NCBI GenBank assembly: GCA_041687675.1
Contig: JAWLBM010000001.1
Location: 186,001 to 250,000 of the forward strand
Source of the DNA: JAWLBM01 sp041687675
Lineage (GTDB): Bacteria > Pseudomonadota > Alphaproteobacteria > Rhizobiales > Pleomorphomonadaceae
Length of the DNA: 64,000 nt
Direction: 5' to 3'
The position numbers and the translations under genes were made by a program. Below the pieces are notes generated by a model. The model was not told where the DNA came from. It did no database searches and saw only the letters and a program-made list of their open reading frames with translations. Below are positions 25,596 through 37,252 of the stretch, in pieces (the first letter of the stretch is position 1; the number at the start of each line of letters is the position of its first letter).

Positions 25596-26630
25596 ATGCG
25601 CGACGACGCCGCCCGCGTCGACTGGGTCGACGCCGCCAAGGGCATCTGCATCATCTTCGTGGTGATGATGCATGCGACGCTGGGCGTCGAGAAGGCGGCC
25701 GGCGCGACCGGCTGGATGGGCGAGGTCGTCGCCTTCGCCCAGCCCTTCCGCATGCCGGACTTTTTCCTGATCTCCGGCCTCTTTCTCTCGCGGGTGATCG
25801 GCCGCGACCTCGTCACCTTCCTCGACCGGCGGGTGGTGCACTTCCTCTACTTCTACGTCCTCTGGCTGACCATCCAGTTCGCCTTCAAGGCCCCCGGCTT
25901 CATCGCCGCCGACGGGCTCGCCGCCACCGTGCAGCTTTATCTCCTCAGCCTCTTCGTGGAGCCCTTCGGCACCCTCTGGTTTATCTGGATCCTGCCGGTC
26001 TTCGCGGTCACGGTCCGGCTCCTGCGCCATCTGCCGGTGCCGGCGGTGTTCGCCGCCGCGGCGCTCCTCGAGATGGCGCCGATCGCCACCGGCTGGGTCG
26101 CCGTCGACGAGTTCGCGGCCCGCTTCGTCTACTTCTACGCGGGCTACGCCTTCGCGCCCCTCGCCTTCCGCATCGCCGACCTCGCGGCGGAGCGGGTCCC
26201 GGCGGGGCTGGCGCTCCTCCTCGGCTGGGGCCTTGTCAACGGATGGGCGGTGGCGGCGGGCGTCGCCCAGCTTCCCGTGGTCTCGCTCGCCCTCGGCTTC
26301 GCCGGCGCGCTGGCGGTAATCACCGCCGCCGCGCTGGTCACCCGCGCCGGCCGGCCCGGCGAGGTCCTCGGCTGGATCGGCGCGCGCTCCATCGTGGTCT
26401 ACCTCGCCTTCTTCCTGCCGATGGCGGCGAGCCGGGCGGTGCTCCTGAAGACCGGCCTCGTCCCGGACGTCGGCGCCATGTCGCTGATCGTGACCGTCGC
26501 CGCCGTCGCCGTGCCCTTCCTCATCGCCTTCGCCGCCGAGCGCGCCGGCGCCCGCTTCCTGTTCGAGCGCCCGGCCTTCGCCCGTCTCGGAAGACGGCGG
26601 GGGACGGCGGCGCCGGCGCCCGCCGAGTAG
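25596..26630 (+). CDS. Acyltransferase-3 family membrane protein
   Basis: Integral membrane protein with about ten hydrophobic helices. The N-terminus shows the family pattern VDWVDAAKGICIIFVVMMHATLG (membrane segment with His) and RMPDFFLISGLFLSRV, both typical of acyltransferase-3 proteins that O-acylate surface polysaccharides or other envelope molecules. 344 residues, start ATG with MRDDAARVDW. It stands alone between divergent mesaconyl-CoA hydratase and polA, so the substrate cannot be inferred. Confidence 0.85.
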   Translation: MRDDAARVDWVDAAKGICIIFVVMMHATLGVEKAAGATGWMGEVVAFAQPFRMPDFFLISGLFLSRVIGRDLVTFLDRRVVHFLYFYVLWLTIQFAFKAPGFIAADGLAATVQLYLLSLFVEPFGTLWFIWILPVFAVTVRLLRHLPVPAVFAAAALLEMAPIATGWVAVDEFAARFVYFYAGYAFAPLAFRIADLAAERVPAGLALLLGWGLVNGWAVAAGVAQLPVVSLALGFAGALAVITAAALVTRAGRPGEVLGWIGARSIVVYLAFFLPMAASRAVLLKTGLVPDVGAMSLIVTVAAVAVPFLIAFAAERAGARFLFERPAFARLGRRRGTAAPAPAE

Positions 26631-26668
26631 GCTTCCTTCCGCCCGCGGGCCGGGGCATAGTCCCGGCC

Positions 26669-29641
<2,973 letters not shown>

Positions 29642-29754
29642 GCGGGCCCGCCGCGGCCATGGTTACCCAGCCTTAAACCGCCTCATTTAGGGTCCATCCG
29701 GATCGAAGGCCCCCCGGTCGGGGCGCGCCGGTCAGGACCGTTTGCGGAGGAGAG

Positions 29755-31944
29755 ATGGCAAGGCGCGGCCAGGGCCCCCGGATCGAGCCGACCCTTGGCG
29801 AACCCGAGCCGCGCGAGCTGCGGGTGACCGCCGACGACCGGGTCCATCCGCAGGGCGGCGAGCGCCCGTCGAAGCCGCGCCGGACGGCCTCCGCGTCTTC
29901 CCGCGCAACCACCAGCAAAGCCCGCAGGCCGCGGCGCGACCCGGAGGACGATGGCGGCGGGCGCCGTCCGCGGCGGCGGCGCCGGTCCCTGTTCGGGCGG
30001 CTTGTGCGCGGTGGCGTCTACTGGGGGCTGGTGCTGTCGCTCTGGGGCGCCATCGCCGTAATCGGCGTCTTCGCCTACACCCTTGCCACCATGCCGCAGA
30101 CCTCGGAATGGGCGGTGCCGAAGCGGCCGCCCAACGTGGAGGTGGTGGACGCCTCCGGCCGGCTCATCGCCAACCGCGGCGACACCGGCGGCGAGGCGGT
30201 GCGGCTCGCCGACCTGCCGGCCCATGTGCCGCAGGCGGTGATCGCCATCGAGGACCGCCGCTTCTACGCCCACTTCGGCCTCGACCCGATCGGCCTCGCC
30301 CGGGCGATGATCGCCAACGCCACCACCGGCGAACTGGTCCAGGGCGGCTCGACGCTCACCCAGCAGCTCGCCAAGAACCTCTTCCTCACGCCCGACCGCA
30401 CGCTGGAGCGCAAGCTGCAGGAGGCGGTGCTCGCGCTCTGGCTGGAGTGGAGCTACTCCAAGGACCAGATCCTCGAGATGTACCTCAACCGGGTCTATTT
30501 CGGCGGCGGCGCCCATGGCGTCGACGGGGCGGCCCGCCGCTACTGGGACCGGCCGGCGAGCGCGCTGACCCTGCGGCAGGCGGCGATCCTGGCGGGCCTC
30601 CTCAAGGCGCCCTCGCGCCTCTCGCCGGCCAGCAACCCGGAGGCGGCCGACGCCCGCGCGCGGCTGGTGCTGGACGCCATGGTCGAGCAGGGCTTCGTCC
30701 TCCCCGACGAGGCGTCGGCGGCGATGCGGGAATCCTCCGGCCTCGTCACCGAGCACCGCACCAGCGCCGGCAACTATGTCGCCGACTGGGTGATGGACCA
30801 GCTGCCGGGCTACATTGCCTCGATCGACCAGGACGTGGTCGTCGAGACCACCATCGACCTCTCCATGCAGCAGGCCGCCGAGGCCGCGCTGCGCGAGGTG
30901 CTGGCGAGCCAGGGCGCGGAGCACCGGGTCAGCCAGGGCGCCCTCGTCGCCATCGACGGGGACGGCGCGGTCAAGGCCCTGGTCGGCGGGCGCGACTATG
31001 GCGCGAGCCAGTTCAACCGGGCGGTGGAGGCCCGCCGGCAGCCGGGCTCGGCGTTCAAGCCCTTCGTCTACCTGGCGGCCGTCGAGAAGGGCTGGCGGCC
31101 CGACCGGATCGTCGTCGACGAGCCGATCACCATCAACGGCTGGACGCCGCAGAACTACAGCCGCACCTTCGAGGGCCCGGTGACGCTGACGACGGCGCTG
31201 GCGAAGTCGCTCAACACGGTCTCGGCCCGCCTCGCCGCCGATGTCGGGCCGTCGCTGGTCGCCGACACCGCCCGCCGCGTCGGCATCGTCTCCCGCTTGC
31301 ACGAGAACCCCTCGATCGCGCTCGGCACCGCCGAGGTGACCCCGCTCGAGCTCACCGCCGCCTACGTGCCCTTCGCCAACGGCGGCGAGGCGGTGGTGCC
31401 CTTCGTCATCGACCGGATCGTCTCCGCGCGCGACGGCACCGTGCTGTTCCGCCGCCAGGGCGGCCGCGCCGGCCGGGTGATCGACCCCGCCGTCGTCGGC
31501 ACCATGAACCGGATGATGAGCCAGGTGCTGGAGATCGGCACCGGCCAGAAGGCGGTGCTGCCCGGCCGTCCCGCCGGCGGCAAGACCGGCACCTCGCAGG
31601 AGTTCCGCGACGCCTGGTTCATCGGCTACGTGAACGGCCTCGTCGCCGGCGTCTGGCTCGGCAACGACGACAACTCGCCGACCCGCAAGGCGACCGGCGG
31701 CAACATGACGGCGGTGATCTGGAACCGCTTCATGACCGAGGCGACCAAGGGCATGGCCGTCGCCGCGCTGCCCGGCATCGAGCTGCAGTTGCCCCAGGTG
31801 GGCGACACCTCCGTCGCCGAGGGCGACGGCTTGCCGGCGCTGGGGCCGAACGGCCCGGTGGTCTACCGGCCGGCGGGCGAGGATGGCTTCCGCGGCCCGA
31901 GCGAGGCCGAGCGCAGCCTGCTCGACCGGCTGTTCGGCGGCTGA
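29755..31944 (+). CDS. mrcA: Class A penicillin-binding protein (PBP1A)
   Basis: Bifunctional peptidoglycan glycosyltransferase/transpeptidase. A basic, disordered N-terminus of about 80 residues (RRPRRRRR) precedes one membrane helix (LVLSLWGAIAVIGVFAY). The GT51 domain has EDRRFYAHFGLDPIG and GGSTLTQQLAKNLF. The transpeptidase domain has the active Ser in GSAFKPFVY, the SLN motif in AKSLNTVSARLA and KTGTSQEFRDAWFIGY. 729 residues, ATG with GGAGGAGAG directly upstream. It follows polA with a 113-base gap and may have its own promoter. Confidence 0.95.
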   Translation: MARRGQGPRIEPTLGEPEPRELRVTADDRVHPQGGERPSKPRRTASASSRATTSKARRPRRDPEDDGGGRRPRRRRRSLFGRLVRGGVYWGLVLSLWGAIAVIGVFAYTLATMPQTSEWAVPKRPPNVEVVDASGRLIANRGDTGGEAVRLADLPAHVPQAVIAIEDRRFYAHFGLDPIGLARAMIANATTGELVQGGSTLTQQLAKNLFLTPDRTLERKLQEAVLALWLEWSYSKDQILEMYLNRVYFGGGAHGVDGAARRYWDRPASALTLRQAAILAGLLKAPSRLSPASNPEAADARARLVLDAMVEQGFVLPDEASAAMRESSGLVTEHRTSAGNYVADWVMDQLPGYIASIDQDVVVETTIDLSMQQAAEAALREVLASQGAEHRVSQGALVAIDGDGAVKALVGGRDYGASQFNRAVEARRQPGSAFKPFVYLAAVEKGWRPDRIVVDEPITINGWTPQNYSRTFEGPVTLTTALAKSLNTVSARLAADVGPSLVADTARRVGIVSRLHENPSIALGTAEVTPLELTAAYVPFANGGEAVVPFVIDRIVSARDGTVLFRRQGGRAGRVIDPAVVGTMNRMMSQVLEIGTGQKAVLPGRPAGGKTGTSQEFRDAWFIGYVNGLVAGVWLGNDDNSPTRKATGGNMTAVIWNRFMTEATKGMAVAALPGIELQLPQVGDTSVAEGDGLPALGPNGPVVYRPAGEDGFRGPSEAERSLLDRLFGG

Positions 31945-31962
31945 TGTCCGCGGCCGGTTTCC

Positions 31963-32724
31963 TCAGAGCGTGGCGTGCAGCGTGCGGCCGTGCGCCTTCA
32001 GCCAGCCCCTCGCCTCCTCCGTCCGCGGCGCGAGCCGGCGGCAGATCGCCCAGAAGCGGTCGGAATGGTTCATCTCGGCGAGGTGCGCCACCTCGTGCGC
32101 GGCGAGGTAGTCGAGCACGAAGGGCGGCGCCATGGCGAGCCGCCAGGAGAAGGACAAGGTTCCCGAACTCGACGCCGAGCCCCAGCGCGAGGTGGTGTCC
32201 TTGATCCGGACCGCCTTCGGCGCCACCCCGAGGGCCCTGGCGTGGCGGGCGACCGCCTCGTGGAGGTCGGCCCGGGCGATCGCCCGGAGGTGGGCCTCGA
32301 CCCGGCGGGCCATCGCGGCCCGGTCCCCCGGGACGACCAGCACCGGGGCGCCGTCGGCGTCCGCGACGGCGCGGACCGCCCCGCGCAGCGTCATCGCCGG
32401 GCGGATCCGGTGCGGCACGCCGCGGACCGGGACCAGCGAGCCCTCGCCGATCCGGCCCGCCGGCTCGGGCGCGAGCCGCTGGGCCAGCCAGCCGGCGTGG
32501 CGCTCGACGAAGGCGCGGGCCTCCTTCAGCGAACCGCGGGAGGGGATCGTCACCGTCGCGCCGTCGGCCGCCGCGGAGAGACGGAGGGTGTAGCGGCGGG
32601 CGCGGGCGTTGCGCCGGACCCGCACCTCCACCATCCGCCCGTCGACGACCACGGGGATCGTGTCGGGGCCGGGCGCGACCACCCTGGGCCTTGAGGTGAG
32701 AAAGGGGATCCAGCGATTCGCCAT
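31963..32724 (-). CDS. YgjP-type M48/DUF45 metallopeptidase
   Basis: Putative zinc metallopeptidase. The C-terminal half carries the metal site HEVAHLAEMNHSDRFWAI near residue 205, preceded by the family block IKDTTSRWGSASSSGTLSFSW. The N-terminal part holds the DUF45 strands (VRVRRNARARRYTLRLS). 253 residues, no signal peptide, so cytosolic. It converges with PBP1A (18 bases apart) and follows the DUF2852 gene, from which a large hairpin separates it. Physiological substrate unknown. Confidence 0.9.
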   Translation of the reverse strand: MANRWIPFLTSRPRVVAPGPDTIPVVVDGRMVEVRVRRNARARRYTLRLSAAADGATVTIPSRGSLKEARAFVERHAGWLAQRLAPEPAGRIGEGSLVPVRGVPHRIRPAMTLRGAVRAVADADGAPVLVVPGDRAAMARRVEAHLRAIARADLHEAVARHARALGVAPKAVRIKDTTSRWGSASSSGTLSFSWRLAMAPPFVLDYLAAHEVAHLAEMNHSDRFWAICRRLAPRTEEARGWLKAHGRTLHATL

Positions 32725-32780
32725 GGCGCCAGTGTAGCCGCGGGTCGCGCGATCGGGGAGGGAGCGGCGCGCGTCGCCGC

Positions 32781-32839
32781 CGACCCGAAACGACGCGGGC
32801 GGGCGACGCCTTTCGGCATCGCCCGCCCGTTTCGGGTCG
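32781..32839. terminator. Large three-tier hairpin between DUF2852 and YgjP genes
   Basis: Outer arms CGACCCGAAACG and CGTTTCGGGTCG, middle arms GGGCGGGCGA and TCGCCCGCCC, and inner arms GCC and GGC around TTTC form one nested structure with a small bulge. It begins 18 bases after the DUF2852 stop. No T-run follows on the minus strand, so it may stabilise the mRNA end or act with Rho rather than as a classical terminator. Confidence 0.55.
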
Positions 32840-32856
32840 TCTCAGGCTCGCCCGCG

Positions 32857-33252
32857 TCAGGCGGCCGGGCCGCTGTTGCGGCTGGCCATGAAGCGGTCGA
32901 ACTCCTCCTGGTCCTTGGCCTTGCGCAGGTTGCGCAGGAAGTCGTCGAACTCGTTGCGCATCTTCTCCACCGCCGCGCGCTCCTCCTCGAGCCGCTTGAG
33001 CTCGCGCTCGCGGTACTCGTCGAAGGCGGCGTTGCCGGTGCGCCCGTAGCCCGTCGGGCCGGGGAAGCCCGCGTCGCGGGCCATGCGGCTCACGTTCGGT
33101 CGGTGCTCGTTCCAGGCGGCCTTCATGCGGTCGCCCCAGAGAATGTAGGCGAGCATGGCGAGGCCGAGCGGCCAGAACACGATGAAGCCCAGAACCATAA
33201 GGCCCACGGACATCGCGTTCCAACCGGGTTTCAGGGTGCAGGAATTGGTCAT
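32857..33252 (-). CDS. DUF2852 membrane protein
   Basis: Small alphaproteobacterial protein of unknown function, 131 residues. One or two hydrophobic segments lie in residues 11-40 (MSVGLMVLGFIVFWPLGLAMLAYILWG read in two pieces), followed by a cytosolic, highly charged helical part likely to form a coiled coil (YRERELKRLEEERAAVEKM and FLRNLRKAKDQEEF). The ATG giving MTNSCTLKPGW has GAGG seven bases upstream. It lies alone between phaZ and the YgjP gene on the same strand. Confidence 0.88.
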   Translation of the reverse strand: MTNSCTLKPGWNAMSVGLMVLGFIVFWPLGLAMLAYILWGDRMKAAWNEHRPNVSRMARDAGFPGPTGYGRTGNAAFDEYRERELKRLEEERAAVEKMRNEFDDFLRNLRKAKDQEEFDRFMASRNSGPAA

Positions 33253-33509
33253 CTCAAAGTCCTCGTGCGTCACCTCGACGTCTGACGAGGTGGTCCCGCC
33301 GGGTTCGGCCTTCAAGAGCTTGTTACATCTTTTTTGGACAGCAGGCGAATGCCCGAGCGCGCTCCACGGCTGCGCTGAAACTCTAAAACCTGTCCCGAGG
33401 ATACAGCTTTCGACTGCCGGACGGGCGGTGGATGGCCCGGCAGGTCCCCCGTTTGGCGGAGATCCCTGCCGCGGCCCGAAGCCCAGCCCCTCTGCCGCGT
33501 CAGACCGTG

Positions 33510-35036
33510 TCAGACCGTCTCGAGCAGCTTGCGGGCCTGGCCCACCCAGTCGCCGCGGCGGATGCGGCCGCGGGTGGCGAGCCGGGCTTCCAGCTCGTCG
33601 ATCTGCGCATCGGTGAGCTCGGCGATCTGGTGGAAGAGGAAGATGCCCTGCTCGTTGAGCTGGGTCTCCAGCTTCGGGCCGATGCCGGCGATCCGCTTCA
33701 GGTCGTCGGCGACGGTCTGCGCCGCGCCGCCGCGGCGGCTCTTGGCCGGCGCGGCGGACTCCTTGCGCGTGCGCAGGGCGTCGCGGGCGGCGACCGAGCG
33801 CACGTTGTGGGTCAGGATGAAGTCGGCGATGCGCGGGCAGATCTCCGAGCGCCAGCGCGAGCCGTTGAAGACGCCGTAGTGGCCGACCGCCGGCTGGGTG
33901 TAGTGCGCCTTCATCTCGTCGGGCAGGCCGGTGCAGAGGTCGTGCGCCGCCTCGGTCTGGCCGCCGCCGGTGATGTCGTCCTTCTCGCCCTCGACGGTGA
34001 GCAGCGCGCAGGTGCGGATCAGCGAGGGGTCCACCAGCTCGCCGCGGTGCATCATCTCGCCCTTCGGCAGCGCATGGCGGATGAACACGGTCTCGACGGT
34101 CTGGAGGTAGAACTCCGCCGTCAGGTCCATCACGGCGAGGTACTCGTCGTAGAACTCCCGGTGCTTCTCGGCGCTGTCGCCGTCGCCGCGGACGAGGTGG
34201 TGGTAGAACTCCTTGTGGGCGCCGAGATGCCGGTCGAGGTTCATGCTCATGAAGCCGGTCAGCTGCAGGAACCCCGGGTAGACGTCGCGGTAGACCCCCG
34301 GGTGGGGGAACGGCACCTTCATGATGACGTTGCGGCGGAACCAGTCGGTGCCCTTCTCCTCGGCCAGCTTGTTCACGGCGGTCGGGTTGCGGCGGGTGTC
34401 CACCGGGCCGCCCATCAGCGTCATGGTCAGCGGCGTGTAGGGGTCCTCGTGGCGCTCCATCACCGACACTGCGGCCAGCACCGGCACCGACGGCTGGCAG
34501 ACGGCGATGATGTGGGAATCGCCGCCGAGGGCATGCAGCATCGAGATGACGTAGTCGATGTAGTCGTCGAGGTCGAAGCGGCCGTCCGTCAACGGCACCA
34601 TGCGGGCGTCGACCCAGTCGGTGATGTAGACGTCGTGCCGCGGCAGCAGCGCCTCCACGGTGCCGCGCAGCAGCGTCGCGTAGTGGCCCGACATCGGCGC
34701 CACCACGAGGACCTTGGGGTCGACCCGCCGGGGGCTGTCGATCTCGCGCTCGAAGTGGACGAGGTTGCAGAAGGGGCGGGACCAGACGATCCGCTCGGTC
34801 ACCGGCACCCGGACGCCGGAGACGACGGTGCTCTCCAGGCCGAACTCCGGCTTGCCGTAGCGGCGGGTGGTGCGCTCGAACAGCTCGCAGGCCGCCGCGA
34901 TCGAGCGGCCGAACTGCGTCTGCGACATCGGGTTGAACGGGTTCTGGAAGTAGAGCCGGGTCATGTCCGCCGCGGCCCTGGCCGGCCCCATCGCCGCATG
35001 ATTGAATTCGTAAAGGTGATAGAAGGGCACGTTCAT
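33510..35036 (-). CDS. phaZ: Intracellular polyhydroxyalkanoate depolymerase with C-terminal HhH domain
   Basis: Mobilises stored PHB granules. The alpha/beta-hydrolase part (about 1-410) matches PhaZ of Ralstonia type: YEFNHAAMGPARA start, LVVAPMSGHYATLLRGTVE, the nucleophile Cys in IAVCQPSVPVLAA, and C-terminal VEGEKDDI with HYGVFNGSRWR carrying the final His. From about residue 455 a helix-hairpin-helix unit is added (LKRIAGIGPKLETQLNEQG). The ATG is preceded almost directly by GAGG, so a GTG two codons upstream is an alternative. 508 residues. It diverges from regB. Confidence 0.93.
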   Translation of the reverse strand: MNVPFYHLYEFNHAAMGPARAAADMTRLYFQNPFNPMSQTQFGRSIAAACELFERTTRRYGKPEFGLESTVVSGVRVPVTERIVWSRPFCNLVHFEREIDSPRRVDPKVLVVAPMSGHYATLLRGTVEALLPRHDVYITDWVDARMVPLTDGRFDLDDYIDYVISMLHALGGDSHIIAVCQPSVPVLAAVSVMERHEDPYTPLTMTLMGGPVDTRRNPTAVNKLAEEKGTDWFRRNVIMKVPFPHPGVYRDVYPGFLQLTGFMSMNLDRHLGAHKEFYHHLVRGDGDSAEKHREFYDEYLAVMDLTAEFYLQTVETVFIRHALPKGEMMHRGELVDPSLIRTCALLTVEGEKDDITGGGQTEAAHDLCTGLPDEMKAHYTQPAVGHYGVFNGSRWRSEICPRIADFILTHNVRSVAARDALRTRKESAAPAKSRRGGAAQTVADDLKRIAGIGPKLETQLNEQGIFLFHQIAELTDAQIDELEARLATRGRIRRGDWVGQARKLLETV

Positions 35037-35240
35037 CCTCACCGTCCTTCGGTACGCGGCACCTGTCCGATACGCCCGGCGAACTGCTTCGGTTCCGAAG
35101 TCGTCCGACTCCGAAGCATAGGCGGTAAAACGCTTCACCGGCAAGCGCGGAGGAATTCGACAATAGTCTCTGTGGGTAAACGACTGGTCGGCGGCCGCTC
35201 GAGCTGACGGGATTTCCTCATTTGCATACGCCGATACCGG

Positions 35241-35269
35241 TTGCCAAGCGTCGGCCCGGCGGATGATAT
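35241..35269 (+). promoter_or_regulatory. Predicted regB promoter
   Basis: A -35 TTGCCA and a -10 TGATAT are separated by 17 bases. The expected transcription start (about 7 bases beyond the -10) coincides with the regB start codon, which would give a leaderless or near-leaderless mRNA. Confidence 0.45.
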
Positions 35270-35275
35270 CTGGCG

Positions 35276-36598
35276 GTGATGCCCGGATCGATTTCCATTC
35301 CACCCGACCAGAGCGGCGGCCGCCTCAGGCTGGAGACGCTGGTGCGCCTGCGCTGGCTGGCCGTCGGCGGCCAGACCGTGACGGTGCTTGCGGTCGACTG
35401 GTGGCTCGGCTGGCCGCTGCCGCTCGGATACTGCCTCGGGCTTATCGCGCTGTCCGCCTGGCTCAATCTCCTGCTGCGCCTCAGGTTTCCGGCCTCGATG
35501 CGGCTCTCCAACCGGGCCGCGGCGGCGCTGCTCGCCTACGACCTGCTGCAGCTCGCCGGTCTGCTCTACCTCACCGGCGGCCTGTCGAACCCCTTCGTGG
35601 TGCTGCTGGTCGCCCCGGTGGTGGTGTCCGCGACCGCCCTGCCGGTCGGCTACACGGTCGGCCTCGGCGCGCTGGCGACGGCGCTCGCCAGCCTGCTCGC
35701 GGCCTGGTCCTGGCCGGTGCCCTGGCCGGAGGGCGACGTGCTGGTGCTGCCGCGGCCCTATCTCGTCGGCGTCTGGGCGGCGCTGGTCAGCGCGCTGGTG
35801 TTCATGGCCGCCTACTCGACCCGGGTCGCCCGCGAGGCGCGGATGCTGCAGTCGGCGCTGGCGGCGACCGAGCTCATCCTCTCGCGCGAGCAGCACCTGC
35901 ACCAGCTCGACGGCCTCGCCGCCGCCGCCGCCCACGAGCTCGGCACCCCCCTCGCCACCATCGCCCTCGTGGCCAAGGAGCTCGACCGGGAGGTCGCGGG
36001 GGACGCGCCGATCCGCGAGGACATCGAGCTCCTGCGCTCCCAGTCGGAGCGCTGCCGGGACATCCTCGGCAAGCTCACCTCGCTGTCGACCGACTTCGGC
36101 GGCGGCCTCTCCCGCCAGCCGCTCAGCCACCTGATCGAGGACGTTGTGGCGCCGCACCGGGAGTTCGACGTCGAGATCGTCGTCACCCTCGACGGCCCGC
36201 CCGGCCGCGAGCCGGTCGGTAACCGCAACCCGGCGATCCTCTACGGCCTCGGCAACATCGTCGAGAACGCCGTCGACTTCGCCCGTTCGCGGGTGGAGGT
36301 GGTGGCCGGCTGGAGCGACGACCGGGTGACGGTCACCGTCCGCGACGACGGCCCCGGCTTCTCGCCCGAGGTGCTCGACCGCATCGGCGAGCCCTACGTC
36401 ACCACACGAGGGCGCGGGCGCGACGGCGGCGGGTCGGGCGAGGCGGGCGGCCTCGGCCTCGGCTTCTTCATCGCCAAGACGCTGCTCGAGCGCACCGGCG
36501 CCCGGGTCCACATCACCAACCGGGCGGCGCCGGCGACCGGCGCGTCGGTCGCCGTCGTCTGGCCCCGCCGGGCGATGGAGGCGCCCGCCCCCGGCTGA
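35276..36598 (+). CDS. regB: Redox-sensing histidine kinase RegB/PrrB/ActS
   Basis: Membrane sensor kinase that tunes respiration, carbon and nitrogen metabolism to redox state. About six N-terminal helices include the quinone-binding signature GGLSNPFVVLLVAPVVV near residue 103. The H-box is AAAHELGTPLATIALVAKEL near 222, the redox-active Cys is kept in SQSERCRDILGKL, and the ATPase boxes are NIVENAVDFA, VRDDGPGF and GLGLGFFIAKTLLER. The start is GTG or the following ATG (MPGSISIPP); no Shine-Dalgarno sequence is visible. 440 residues. It pairs with regA 104 bases downstream. Confidence 0.95.
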   Translation: MMPGSISIPPDQSGGRLRLETLVRLRWLAVGGQTVTVLAVDWWLGWPLPLGYCLGLIALSAWLNLLLRLRFPASMRLSNRAAAALLAYDLLQLAGLLYLTGGLSNPFVVLLVAPVVVSATALPVGYTVGLGALATALASLLAAWSWPVPWPEGDVLVLPRPYLVGVWAALVSALVFMAAYSTRVAREARMLQSALAATELILSREQHLHQLDGLAAAAAHELGTPLATIALVAKELDREVAGDAPIREDIELLRSQSERCRDILGKLTSLSTDFGGGLSRQPLSHLIEDVVAPHREFDVEIVVTLDGPPGREPVGNRNPAILYGLGNIVENAVDFARSRVEVVAGWSDDRVTVTVRDDGPGFSPEVLDRIGEPYVTTRGRGRDGGGSGEAGGLGLGFFIAKTLLERTGARVHITNRAAPATGASVAVVWPRRAMEAPAPG

Positions 36599-36636
36599 CC
36601 TCGCGAGGCGCCGGGCGCCCGGCGAAACTTGGCGGT

Positions 36637-36664
36637 TTGCCGGGGGGCGGCCCGTGCCTATATG
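36637..36664 (+). promoter_or_regulatory. Predicted regA promoter
   Basis: A -35 TTGCCG and a -10 TATATG with 16 bases between lie in the regB-regA gap, so regA can be transcribed separately from regB. Confidence 0.4.
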
Positions 36665-36702
36665 TGGGAGCGAAAAGACAACGATCGAAAGGTTCAGCTT
36701 CC

Positions 36703-37248
36703 ATGGACGCGAAGGAGCCCGGCGACGGCCCGACCCTCCTCATCGTGGATGACGACAAGCCCTTCCTGCTGCGACTGGCGAGGGCGATGGAGACGCGCGG
36801 ATATCGGGTGGAAACCGCCGACACGGTGGCCGAGGGCCTCGCCCACGTGGAGGCGAGCCCGCCCGAGTTCGCCGTGGTGGACATGCGCCTCGGCGACGGC
36901 AACGGCCTCGATGTCATCGAGGCCCTGCGCCGCAGCCGCCCCGATTCGCGGGCGATCATCCTGACCGGCTACGGCAACATCGCCACCGCCGTCTCGGCGG
37001 TGAAGATCGGCGCGATCGACTACCTCGCCAAGCCGGCCGACGCCGACGACGTGCACGCCGCGCTGATCCGCGACCCGGAGGCGCGCGCCACGCCGCCGGA
37101 GAACCCGATGTCGGCGGACCGGGTGCGCTGGGAGCACATCCAGCGGGTCTATGAACTTTGCGAGCGCAACGTCTCGGAGACGGCGCGCCGGCTCAACATG
37201 CACCGCCGCACCCTGCAGCGGATCCTCGCCAAGCGCGCGCCGCGCTGA
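36703..37248 (+). CDS. regA: Response regulator RegA/PrrA/ActR
   Basis: Global redox response regulator, partner of RegB. The receiver domain has the acidic pocket LLIVDDDKPFLLRLA, the phosphorylated Asp in FAVVDMRLGDGNGLDV, the Thr in IILTGYG and the Lys in YLAKPADADDV. The C-terminal Fis-type helix-turn-helix RNVSETARRLNMHRRTLQRI is the near-invariant RegA DNA-binding sequence. The ATG giving MDAKEPGDGP has AAAGG ten bases upstream; a longer in-frame reading is not family-like. 181 residues. It converges on mmcB with only 4 bases between. Confidence 0.96.
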   Translation: MDAKEPGDGPTLLIVDDDKPFLLRLARAMETRGYRVETADTVAEGLAHVEASPPEFAVVDMRLGDGNGLDVIEALRRSRPDSRAIILTGYGNIATAVSAVKIGAIDYLAKPADADDVHAALIRDPEARATPPENPMSADRVRWEHIQRVYELCERNVSETARRLNMHRRTLQRILAKRAPR

Positions 37249-37252
37249 CCAG

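Noticed and set aside
24416..26668. In-frame extension of polA far upstream, including sequence antisense to mesaconyl-CoA hydratase
   Set aside because: The polA family begins at the nuclease domain shortly after 26669, and the upstream part is the shadow of a recognised gene.
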